Origin: Candidatus Onthocola stercoravium
GTDB lineage: Bacteria; Bacillota_I; Bacilli_A; RF39; UBA660
Direction: 5' to 3'
Assembly: GCA_018711775.1 (NCBI GenBank)
Contig: DVHV01000086.1
Coordinates: 1-5,364 of the forward strand
Length of the DNA stretch: 5,364 nt
In this document: piece by piece, positions 1 to 5,342 of the stretch
Position numbering within the stretch: position 1 is the first letter of the stretch
Layout: every line of letters begins with the position of its first letter
Position numbers and translations under genes: made by a program
Notes under the pieces: model-generated
Databases searched by the model: none
The model's input: the letters and a program-made list of their open reading frames with translations, nothing else
Told to the model about the DNA's origin: nothing

Positions 1-248
1 CTAAGAAAATGTTAATTAATAAAATAAAAAGTGATTTAATTAATTTAGGATATAATCTAGAAATGATTAATAAATTGCTTAATAATATTGATTATCAAAA
101 TGATGAAGAAATATTAAATAAGGAAATAAATAAAGCAATAAAAAAATATAGTAAGAAATATCATGGGAAAGATTTAGAATTAAAAGTTAAAATGTATCTT
201 TATAGTAAAGGTTTTGATTACAATATCGATATAAATAATTATTTATAG
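1..248 (+). CDS. recX: RecX family regulatory protein, C-terminal fragment (5' end outside window)
   Basis: The reading frame is open to the left edge (first full codon at position 3), so the ATG at 9 is probably an internal Met and the true start lies upstream. The visible ~81 residues are Lys/Asn/Ile-rich and all-helical in character. They contain two repeats typical of RecX: a helix pair around 'LGYNLEMINKLL', then 'KKYSKKYHGKDLELKVKMYL' followed by 'SKGFDYNIDINNYL', which matches the usual RecX ending (Lys-rich helix, 'L..KGF....I...L', then stop). RecX proteins bind RecA filaments in the cytoplasm and modulate recombination and SOS activity. The gene ends in TAG, and the next gene's -35 element overlaps that stop. 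No terminator is visible between the two. The assignment rests on short, diverged helical repeats, so another small helical protein cannot be excluded. Confidence 0.68.
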   Translation, partial: KKMLINKIKSDLINLGYNLEMINKLLNNIDYQNDEEILNKEINKAIKKYSKKYHGKDLELKVKMYLYSKGFDYNIDINNYL

Positions 249-275
249 ACTTGTTTATAATGATTATGTTATAAT
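246..275 (+). promoter_or_regulatory. SigA-type extended -10 promoter for the pilin-like lipoprotein gene
   Basis: A perfect TATAAT lies at 270-275, preceded by TG at 267-268 (TGnTATAAT, an extended -10). A -35-like TAGACT at 246-251 (4 of 6 to TTGACA) is separated by 18 bp and overlaps the recX stop codon. Transcription should start near 282, giving a leader of only about 16 nt before the ATG at 298. Inferred from sequence alone. Confidence 0.6.
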
Positions 276-284
276 TTAAGCAAA

Positions 285-289
285 GAGAG
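285..289 (+). promoter_or_regulatory. Ribosome binding site that decides the 298 start
   Basis: GAGAG lies 8 nt before the ATG at 298. The alternative GTG at 289 would overlap it, leaving no room for initiation, so the shorter form is favoured. The three residues lost (M-N-E) would also put an acidic residue into the signal-peptide n-region, which is atypical. Confidence 0.6.
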
Positions 290-297
290 TGAACGAA

Positions 298-1560
298 ATG
301 AAAATAAAAGTAATTGTGTTATTTGTTTTTATGTTAATGTTGTGCGGTTGTGAAAATTGGGATGATATTTATTCGGAATATAAAGATATTTTGGATGAAG
401 GAATTAATTGTTCTTATTCTTTAATTAGTGCTTCTACTCCTAGTAATTACATAACATCTATAACTTTTTCGGGAAGTAATAGAGGAATATATGCATCTTA
501 TAATAACGGTGGAAGCAATTTAATTGTAAATAGTAATAGTTTTCAAAATTATCATGAAGTAAATGGTTTTAGACTTTATTATAATAATTTTGATTATGCT
601 TCATTCCTAGATAATTATTCAGTTACTAATACTTGTCCAAGTAATCTTTATATGTATTCAAATGGAGATTACTTTATTGATGATACGTGTCCATCTAATC
701 AAACATGTTATACATATTCTACTAGAAGTTCATCGGGGAATAATGATAGTTCTAGTAATTCGCAAGATGATGAGGATTCTGGAAAATGTCATATTGAAAG
801 TGCCATATACTGTAAAACATTTTCTAAAGAAATTTTAGGTAATACTGTAAATATAGAATTAGGATTTGAATCTTTGAGCAATAATACTGTTGGGAGATAT
901 TTTGTGATAACTGATCAAAATTCTATGTATGGTGGTTCAACTGCTAGGGATAGCAATGGTCTTACAACTATATATAATAATAACACATATATAATATTAA
1001 ATCCTGAGAGAATTTATAGTAATAATAATGGTGATTATTCTATTAAAAATATTAAAATTAATTATGATTCTACAGTATATTATATTGCAGCATATGATGA
1101 TGAGACCCAAGGAAGTATTGAAATGGGAGAAGCAGAGGAATATGATCCTGATGCACCAATAGTTGATGATGGCATAGGTAATGAACAATCGGGATTGGAT
1201 GTTGTAGAAATAAACTTTTGTGAACAAAATGGTGTTCGAAAAACGTTTCAAATAGTAGGATATATATTATATATTGCTAAGATATTAGTTCCGTTGATAT
1301 TGATTATATTGGGTACTATCGATTTTGCTAAAGCTACTATTTCTAGTGATGATAAGGCACCGAAAGATGCTTTAGCAGCTTTAGTAAGAAGAATTATAAT
1401 AGCGGTAATAATATTTTTAATACCAACAATACTTAATTTCTTGTTAGGTTTAGTGAATGGTGCGAGTGAAGCATTTAAAAATTCGGAATTTACAGATTGT
1501 ACTGAATGTTTATTTGATCCATTTGGAGATTGTAAAGCAAAAGATATTATAGCAAATTAA
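298..1560 (+). CDS. Predicted lipoprotein with Cys-containing ectodomain and C-terminal VirB2/TrbC pilin-like two-helix module
   Basis: I do not recognise this as a named protein. The ATG at 298 (420 aa) is preferred over an in-frame GTG at 289, because the GAGAG ribosome binding site at 285-289 would overlap the GTG but sits 8 nt before the ATG. Residues 1-18 form a lipoprotein signal (Lys-containing start, hydrophobic core, lipobox LCGC with Cys18). An extracytoplasmic region of about 290 residues follows, rich in Asn, Ser and Tyr. It has two TCPSN motifs (Cys113, Cys131) and further Cys at 38, 137, 164 and 172. A Ser/Asn/Asp linker at about 144-162 splits it into two parts. After an acidic linker (about 275-300) come Cys308, a helix at about 320-340, a Lys/Arg-containing loop, a helix at about 366-386, and a tail with Cys401, Cys404 and Cys412. 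The two helices with a short basic loop resemble VirB2/TrbC-type pilins of type IV secretion systems, but no secretion genes are nearby. Ten Cys outside the signal peptide could form disulphides. Function unknown. Confidence 0.8.
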   Translation: MKIKVIVLFVFMLMLCGCENWDDIYSEYKDILDEGINCSYSLISASTPSNYITSITFSGSNRGIYASYNNGGSNLIVNSNSFQNYHEVNGFRLYYNNFDYASFLDNYSVTNTCPSNLYMYSNGDYFIDDTCPSNQTCYTYSTRSSSGNNDSSSNSQDDEDSGKCHIESAIYCKTFSKEILGNTVNIELGFESLSNNTVGRYFVITDQNSMYGGSTARDSNGLTTIYNNNTYIILNPERIYSNNNGDYSIKNIKINYDSTVYYIAAYDDETQGSIEMGEAEEYDPDAPIVDDGIGNEQSGLDVVEINFCEQNGVRKTFQIVGYILYIAKILVPLILIILGTIDFAKATISSDDKAPKDALAALVRRIIIAVIIFLIPTILNFLLGLVNGASEAFKNSEFTDCTECLFDPFGDCKAKDIIAN

Positions 1561-1587
1561 AAAAGCGATGAATCAAATCGCTTTTTT
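1559..1587. terminator. Bidirectional intrinsic terminator shared by convergent genes
   Basis: An 11-bp perfect stem (AAAAAAGCGAT at 1559-1569 pairing with ATCGCTTTTTT at 1577-1587) closes a 7-nt loop. On the plus strand it ends in six T; on the minus strand the A-run at 1559-1564 gives six T. It overlaps the last two bases of the pilin-like gene's TAA and lies 7 nt beyond the prsA stop, so one hairpin can serve both genes in the 34-nt convergent gap. Confidence 0.88.
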
Positions 1588-1594
1588 AATTTGC

Positions 1595-2626
1595 TTAATT
1601 GTTACTGTTAGATTCTTGAATTTGTAGCAATAAGTTTTGAATATAATTTGAATATTGTCTATTTATTTCGTCATCTTGAATTTCCATGCCATGTTCTCTT
1701 CTATAATGTTGTAAAGCATTAATTCCTGCATCGGCATTATCAGTAACATATTCTTCAGCTAAAGTTTGAAGAATATCATCTTTGGAATCTTCTAAAGATT
1801 CTTTTTCATAACTTTTTATTTTTAATATTACATGATATCCTAATTCAGTAGTAATAACTTCAGTAGAATATTCGCCATCTTCAAGTTCAGCAGCAGCTGC
1901 AATTAGTTCATCATATTCACTTCCTAAATCACTACCATAGTTAATTCTTCCTAATGAACCATCGTCGTCTTTTGTTGATTCATCTTCTGAGTATTCAGCA
2001 GCAAGTTCTCCGAAAACTTCTTCGATATCTTCACCATTTGCTTTAGCTTCATCAAGTTTAGTTATTATTTCTTCAACTGTTGCTTGAGCTTCTTCTTCCG
2101 CAGCATCGGTTTCTTCATCAGTTGCATCTTCATCAACATTTGGAGTAATTAAAATGTGATTAACTTCCATGTCGCCGATAACATCATTATCATAATATTC
2201 TTGAATTTGTTCATCAGTTATTTGATCTTTAGCATATTCTTCGATAGCATGACTTTGTAACATTGATAGATACCAATAATCACGATAAGCATCTATAGTT
2301 TGATAACCTAATTGTTGAAGTTGAGCAAGTAAGGCATCTTCACCACCCATTGATTCAATATAAGCATCAACCATAGCATCTCCAGATTCTCTAGCAGTAT
2401 CCTTATAATCAGCAAATTCAGTTTCTAATACATAAGTATCAACCATTGTGATTAGGGCTTGTAGACCAAAATCATCTTTAATCATTTGATAAAAGTCATC
2501 GACACTAATCATATCGCCATTTTCAAAAGTTACAATTGCTTCTTGTCCGTTTTCTAATGTAGGAACTTTGCCACAACCACTAGCAAGAAGTAAAATAGCA
2601 CATAATCCAATTATTTTTTTCTTCAT
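1595..2626 (-). CDS. prsA: PrsA-like peptidyl-prolyl cis/trans isomerase (parvulin foldase) lipoprotein
   Basis: This 343-aa protein starts with a classic lipoprotein signal (MKKK, hydrophobic core, lipobox ASGC with Cys18), so it should be anchored to the outer face of the membrane, where PrsA proteins fold exported proteins. Residues about 30-150 form a helical SurA/PrsA-type N-terminal chaperone region. A parvulin rotamase domain spans about 154-273, with VNHILI (His157), DDGSLGRINYG (221-231) and GEYST...GYHVI (His265) in the family order. A helical C-terminal segment (275-343) completes the chaperone lobe. The start is fixed by AAAAGGAGA 4 nt upstream. The length is a little above the ~290 aa of Bacillus PrsA, partly because of an acidic insertion after the first parvulin strand (about 164-180). 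By hand count the mature protein has about 80 Asp/Glu against 17 Lys/Arg, which is unusually acidic. The fold assignment is firm; isomerase activity is inferred from the conserved motifs. Confidence 0.9.
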   Translation of the reverse strand: MKKKIIGLCAILLLASGCGKVPTLENGQEAIVTFENGDMISVDDFYQMIKDDFGLQALITMVDTYVLETEFADYKDTARESGDAMVDAYIESMGGEDALLAQLQQLGYQTIDAYRDYWYLSMLQSHAIEEYAKDQITDEQIQEYYDNDVIGDMEVNHILITPNVDEDATDEETDAAEEEAQATVEEIITKLDEAKANGEDIEEVFGELAAEYSEDESTKDDDGSLGRINYGSDLGSEYDELIAAAAELEDGEYSTEVITTELGYHVILKIKSYEKESLEDSKDDILQTLAEEYVTDNADAGINALQHYRREHGMEIQDDEINRQYSNYIQNLLLQIQESNSNN

Positions 2627-2647
2627 AATATCTCCTTTTCCAGAAAT

Positions 2648-2676
2648 ATTATAGCAAGAATTATAATTAAATACAA
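2648..2676 (-). promoter_or_regulatory. SigA-type extended -10 promoter for prsA
   Basis: Read on the minus strand: TATAAT (2653-2648) preceded by TGC, an extended -10, and TTGTAT (2676-2671; 3 of 6 to TTGACA) with a 17-bp spacer. The start would fall near 2641, leaving a leader of about 15 nt that carries little more than the ribosome binding site at 2639-2631. Confidence 0.62.
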
Positions 2677-2710
2677 GAAAATCACTATATTTTCACAGGA
2701 AAAAGCACTC

Positions 2711-2737
2711 ACACTTCTATAAACTTACCATAAGATA
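2711..2737 (+). promoter_or_regulatory. Possible SigK-like sporulation promoter for the micro-protein pair
   Basis: CATAAGATA at 2729-2737 fits the SigK -10 pattern CATAnnnTA, with AC at 2711-2712 placed 16 bp upstream as a -35. No good SigA promoter is visible between 2677 and 2755 on the plus strand: TATAAA at 2718-2723 has only TTCACA, 20 bp upstream. The motif is short and a chance match is quite possible; the main support is the sporulation-associated family of the genes downstream. Confidence 0.3.
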
Positions 2738-2770
2738 CTAATGAAAAGACAAATAAAGGAGGAAAGTTTT

Positions 2771-2857
2771 ATGAATCATTGTGGAAATGGCCTAGGTGCT
2801 GCTATAATTTTAGTATTGTTTATTCTTTTAATAATTATAGTAGGGGCCTTTATTTAA
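2771..2857 (+). CDS. YjcZ/SscA-type tiny transmembrane protein, 28 aa
   Basis: This micro-gene starts at an ATG 8 nt after a near-perfect AAAGGAGG (2755-2762) and encodes MNHCGNGLGAA followed by one long hydrophobic stretch (IILVLFILLIIIVGAFI), ending TAA. A short Gly/His-containing head, then an 'LxVLFILLIIxVGA' helix, then an immediate stop is the hallmark of the YjcZ family of tiny Gram-positive membrane proteins. In Bacillus that family includes SscA, a small spore coat assembly protein; from memory SscA is about the same length. The protein is probably a single-span membrane peptide. It is followed after 22 nt by a paralogue with the same layout, so the two form an operon. The family match is by eye; the spore role is inferred from the family. 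Confidence 0.8.
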   Translation: MNHCGNGLGAAIILVLFILLIIIVGAFI

Positions 2858-2879
2858 ATAGATTAAAGGAGGTTTTAAA

Positions 2880-3002
2880 ATGAGTTGTCCAAGAAAAGAC
2901 TGCGACCCATGTGGTGGTAATGGATTTACAGCAAATTATGCTTTTATTGTTTTAATATTATTCATACTGCTTGCCATTATTTGGGGCGGAGCATTTTATT
3001 AA
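2880..3002 (+). CDS. YjcZ-like tiny transmembrane protein with Cys-rich head, 40 aa
   Basis: A second micro-gene, with AAAGGAGG at 2865-2872 placed 7 nt before the ATG. The product has a hydrophilic head MSCPRKDCDPCGGNGF with three Cys (3, 8, 11), then a hydrophobic helix (YAFIVLILFILLAIIWGGAF) and a terminal Tyr. The helix, including the FIVLILFILL core and the Gly-Ala-Phe end, is clearly related to that of the 28-aa protein just upstream, so the pair looks like a diverged tandem duplication. The C-P-x4-C-x2-C head could take part in cross-linking or metal binding; that is inference. The stop codon is part of the terminator stem that follows. Confidence 0.75.
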   Translation: MSCPRKDCDPCGGNGFTANYAFIVLILFILLAIIWGGAFY

Positions 3003-3023
3003 AGAGGGTTACCTCTTTTTTTT
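3001..3023 (+). terminator. Intrinsic terminator after the micro-protein pair
   Basis: AAAGAGG (3001-3007) pairs with CCTCTTT (3012-3018) around a GTTA loop, followed by T to 3023 (eight T from 3016). It begins inside the TAA stop of the 40-aa gene and separates the micro-operon from the ABC exporter operon. Confidence 0.85.
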
Positions 3024-3035
3024 AGTGGTTATTTA

Positions 3036-3044
3036 TGAGATAAT
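3036..3044 (+). promoter_or_regulatory. Probable extended -10 promoter for the ABC exporter operon
   Basis: TG at 3036-3037 followed by GATAAT at 3039-3044 (5 of 6 to TATAAT) makes an extended -10. The -35 position falls in the T-tract of the preceding terminator and has no good hexamer. Transcription would begin near 3051, just at the GGAGG (3051-3055), giving a leader of only about 11 nt. Confidence 0.45.
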
Positions 3045-3061
3045 ACTAACGGAGGTATTAT

Positions 3062-3958
3062 ATGTTAAAAGTGGAAAATATTACTAAAAAATATGGTGAA
3101 ATTGTAGCTGTTAATAATTTATCTTTTACTGTCGATGCTGGAGAGATATTTGGTTTACTTGGTGAAAATGGTGCTGGTAAGACAACAACATTTAGAATTA
3201 TTATGGGACTAATAGATGCCAATGAAGGAAAAGTTACTTTAGATGGTAAGAAAATTGATTATAGCGAAACGGATAATATTGGTTTTGTTACAGAAGAGCG
3301 AAGTTTACTAACTAAGTTAACTGTTCAAGAACAAATTGAATTTTATGGTACATTAAAAGGGTTGGATAAAGATACAATTGATAAAAGACTTGATTATTGG
3401 TTAGAAAAATTTGAAATAACTTCTTATAAAAATAGAAAAATTAAAGAATTATCTAAAGGTAATCAGCAAAAGATTCAGTTTATCTCAGCTATTATTAATG
3501 AACCAAAACTATTGATACTTGATGAACCTTTTACAGGACTGGATCCAATTAATGTTAAACTTATGAAAGATGCTATATATTATTTGAAAGAAAAGGGTTG
3601 TTCAATTATATTTTCATCACATCAAATGGAATATATTGAAGATTTTTGTGAAAAACTTATATTACTTGTTAAAGGGAATACTATATTAGATGGCAAATTA
3701 GATGATATTAAAGAAAATTATGCTAAGAAAAATATAATGATTAAAGGAGAAGATATCGATATTTCAGCAATTAAGAAACTTAAGGGAGTTATAAGTGTTG
3801 AAAAAACTAGGGGAGAATTAGAAGTAAAAATTGCTAATAAGGAAGTTGCTCCGAAAGTATTCGATATTATAAAAAATTCTAATATAACTAAATATGACGT
3901 AGTAAGTCCAAGCTTAAATGAAATATTTATAGCAAGTGTTGGAGGTATTCATGAATAA
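3062..3958 (+). CDS. ABC-2 type exporter, ATP-binding subunit (YhaQ/NatA-like)
   Basis: This is a 298-aa cytoplasmic ATPase that would power the membrane partner encoded next. All nucleotide-binding elements are present in order: Walker A GENGAGKT (34-41), a Q-loop region reading TEERSL (77-82), signature LSKGNQQ (120-126), Walker B LLILDEP (140-146) with Glu145 as catalytic base, D-loop GLDP (149-152) and H-loop His177 in SSHQM. In place of the usual Q-loop Gln the sequence has Glu-Glu-Arg, a feature of the YhaQ/NatA subgroup ('PEERGL'-type). A C-terminal domain of about 75 residues (222-298) resembles the accessory domain often attached to these ATPases. The ATG is preceded by GGAGG with a 6-nt gap. 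The last 8 nt overlap the permease start, implying translational coupling. NatA-type systems export sodium in Bacillus, but the substrate here cannot be read from sequence; a peptide, drug or lipid is equally possible. Confidence 0.92.
   Translation: MLKVENITKKYGEIVAVNNLSFTVDAGEIFGLLGENGAGKTTTFRIIMGLIDANEGKVTLDGKKIDYSETDNIGFVTEERSLLTKLTVQEQIEFYGTLKGLDKDTIDKRLDYWLEKFEITSYKNRKIKELSKGNQQKIQFISAIINEPKLLILDEPFTGLDPINVKLMKDAIYYLKEKGCSIIFSSHQMEYIEDFCEKLILLVKGNTILDGKLDDIKENYAKKNIMIKGEDIDISAIKKLKGVISVEKTRGELEVKIANKEVAPKVFDIIKNSNITKYDVVSPSLNEIFIASVGGIHE
3941..3945 (+). promoter_or_regulatory. Ribosome binding site that decides the permease start
   Basis: GGAGG within the end of the ATPase gene lies 5 nt before the ATG at 3951. 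An in-frame GTG at 3936 lies upstream of this site and has no ribosome binding site of its own, so the ATG is the start. Confidence 0.8.
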
Positions 3959-5228
3959 AAAATTTTGGTATTTAACTAAACTTAGTTTTAATAAGAAAGT
4001 AAAATCTAAATGGTTTATTGTAACTAATGTAATTCTTTTAATAGCAATAGTAGCTTTATTAAATATTTCTTCAATAATTGAATTTTTTGGGGGAGATTTT
4101 GAAAATAACACAAATATTATTGTGGTTGATAACGCTAATGCTTATCAGCTATTTGAAGAAAATTTAAACGTATATGCAGAAGATGAAAATTTTGAAGTAA
4201 GTACTTCAAATGGTGATATTGATAGTATAAAGGAATCTTTAGAAGATGATCAATTAGTAATTGTTTTAAACAGTGATGAAGTAGAATATTTAAAGGCTGA
4301 GTTAATCAGCAATGATAAGATAGATAATTTAACTTATCAAATAATATTGCAAGCTTTGAATAGTACAAAGACAACTATTGGTATGATTAATTCTAATATT
4401 GATCCTGAAATTTTGGCAAATATATCAGCTAGTATTACAATAGATAGAACAATATTAAATGAGGAAGCAACTACTGATGAAAATATGGATATGATAATGA
4501 GTAGTGTATTTCCCACTCTTATTCTTCCATTTTTTATGTTAATTGTTTTCTTGGTGCAAATGGTTGGGGGAGAAATATGTGAAGAAAAAACTACTAGAAG
4601 TATGGAAATAATTATTGCTAATGTTTCTCCGAAAGCACATTTGATGTCGAAAGTTTTAGCTAGTAATTTATTTGTAATTTTACAAGGCGTTTTATTAATT
4701 ATTTATTGTGTAATTGCTTATTTAGTCAGTTTATCTTTGGGGGGAGATTCGTTAGGTTTTGATATTAGCAGTATTTTTGGAATGATTAACTCTAGTGGTC
4801 TTACTAATACTTTAATATTAGTTATTCCAATTACATTGATATTAATTATTTTATCATTTGTAGCTTATGCTTTAGTGGCGGGGATACTTGCTTCAATGAC
4901 TGTCAATATTGAAGATTTTAATCAATTGCAAACTCCAATAATGCTTATTTCAGTTGCAGGTTATTATTTAGCAATTATGTCAGCAATGTTTGATGGTTCT
5001 ATATTTATTAGAATAATTTCTTATATTCCTTTCTTATCAGTGTTTATTTCACCAACACTATTTGTTTTAGGACAAATTACAATAATTGATGTAATAATAT
5101 CAGTTGTTATATTAATTTTATTCATATATGTATTACTTAAATTTGGATTGAGAGTTTACAAGGCTGGTATTTTAAATTATTCAAGTGGTAAAGTTTGGAG
5201 TAAGTTATTTAAAGCAATTAAAGAATGA
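3951..5228 (+). CDS. ABC-2 type exporter, permease subunit (YhaP/NatB-like)
   Basis: This 425-aa integral membrane protein begins at the ATG that overlaps the ATPase gene by 8 nt (start fixed by GGAGG at 3941-3945). A basic N-terminus leads into one helix (about 22-40), then an extracytoplasmic domain of about 145 residues (41-183, acidic and Asn-rich), then a block of about five or six hydrophobic helices (roughly 184-206, 236-262, 286-316, 328-346, 352-372, 378-398). Just after the second helix, residues 208-227 carry the family hallmark 'EICEEKTTRSMEIIIANVSP', the cytoplasmic coupling segment of the YhaP/NatB class. The tail 'VYKAGILNYSSG' is also typical. The protein is full length for the family. 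It should form the transmembrane path of an exporter with the upstream ATPase. The substrate is unknown. No hairpin terminator is visible in the 136 nt after its TGA stop, so transcription may continue past the window. Confidence 0.9.
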   Translation: MNKKFWYLTKLSFNKKVKSKWFIVTNVILLIAIVALLNISSIIEFFGGDFENNTNIIVVDNANAYQLFEENLNVYAEDENFEVSTSNGDIDSIKESLEDDQLVIVLNSDEVEYLKAELISNDKIDNLTYQIILQALNSTKTTIGMINSNIDPEILANISASITIDRTILNEEATTDENMDMIMSSVFPTLILPFFMLIVFLVQMVGGEICEEKTTRSMEIIIANVSPKAHLMSKVLASNLFVILQGVLLIIYCVIAYLVSLSLGGDSLGFDISSIFGMINSSGLTNTLILVIPITLILIILSFVAYALVAGILASMTVNIEDFNQLQTPIMLISVAGYYLAIMSAMFDGSIFIRIISYIPFLSVFISPTLFVLGQITIIDVIISVVILILFIYVLLKFGLRVYKAGILNYSSGKVWSKLFKAIKE

Positions 5229-5295
5229 AAGGGGAATATAATTACTTAATTTCTATAGGTAAATTTATTTTAAAGTATAAATATAAGAAAACTTG

Positions 5296-5312
5296 TCCGA
5301 CAAAATTCGACA
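5296..5312 (-). promoter_or_regulatory. Two tandem Spo0A-box-like heptamers, 10 bp apart
   Basis: Read on the minus strand, TGTCGAA (5312-5306) is a perfect match to the core 0A box (TGNCGAA), and TGTCGGA (5302-5296) matches except for one base. Their starts are exactly 10 bp apart, one helical turn, as in many tandem Spo0A sites of Bacillus. The second box is also part of a perfect 11-bp inverted repeat, TTGTCCGACAA (5293-5303). The patch stands out because CG dinucleotides are scarce in the AT-rich surroundings. Regulation by Spo0A is inference. Confidence 0.35.
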
Positions 5313-5342
5313 TTGAATATACTGTTAAACATTAGTTAAAAT
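5313..5342 (+). promoter_or_regulatory. Possible SigA-like promoter directly after the 0A-like boxes
   Basis: TTGAAT (5313-5318, 4 of 6 to TTGACA) and TAAAAT (5337-5342, 5 of 6) are separated by 18 bp. The 0A-like boxes end just where the -35 begins. A second perfect TATAAT occurs at 5353-5358 but has no good -35. Any gene served lies beyond the right edge. Confidence 0.28.

Noticed and set aside
997..1251. 84-codon minus-strand reading frame antisense to the pilin-like lipoprotein gene
   Set aside because: It is rich in Ile/Tyr/Cys with no recognisable domain and lies wholly opposite a well-supported gene. Such frames arise easily opposite Asn- and Asp-rich AT-rich coding sequence.
2662..2667. 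Plus-strand TATAAT as a promoter for the micro-protein pair
   Set aside because: No -35 match at 16-18 bp, it would give a leader of nearly 100 nt, and it lies in the spacer of the better minus-strand prsA promoter.
3914..4111. 65-codon minus-strand reading frame across the ATPase/permease junction
   Set aside because: It is a shadow of two well-supported overlapping genes, with no domain and no convincing ribosome binding site.
5226..5228. TGA read as Trp (Mycoplasma/Spiroplasma code)
   Set aside because: Trp is encoded by TGG in the genes read here, and the permease already ends at the expected family length; read-through would add only seven residues.
5263..5282. AT-only inverted repeat after the permease as a possible terminator
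   Set aside because: The possible stem is short and purely A-T with no T-tract, so it would not be a stable intrinsic terminator.
5225..5335. 36-codon plus-strand frame overlapping the permease stop by ATGA
   Set aside because: The 4-nt overlap is tempting, but there is no good ribosome binding site, no recognisable sequence, and the frame contains the 0A-like boxes and promoter-like elements. It could only be rescued by conservation in relatives.
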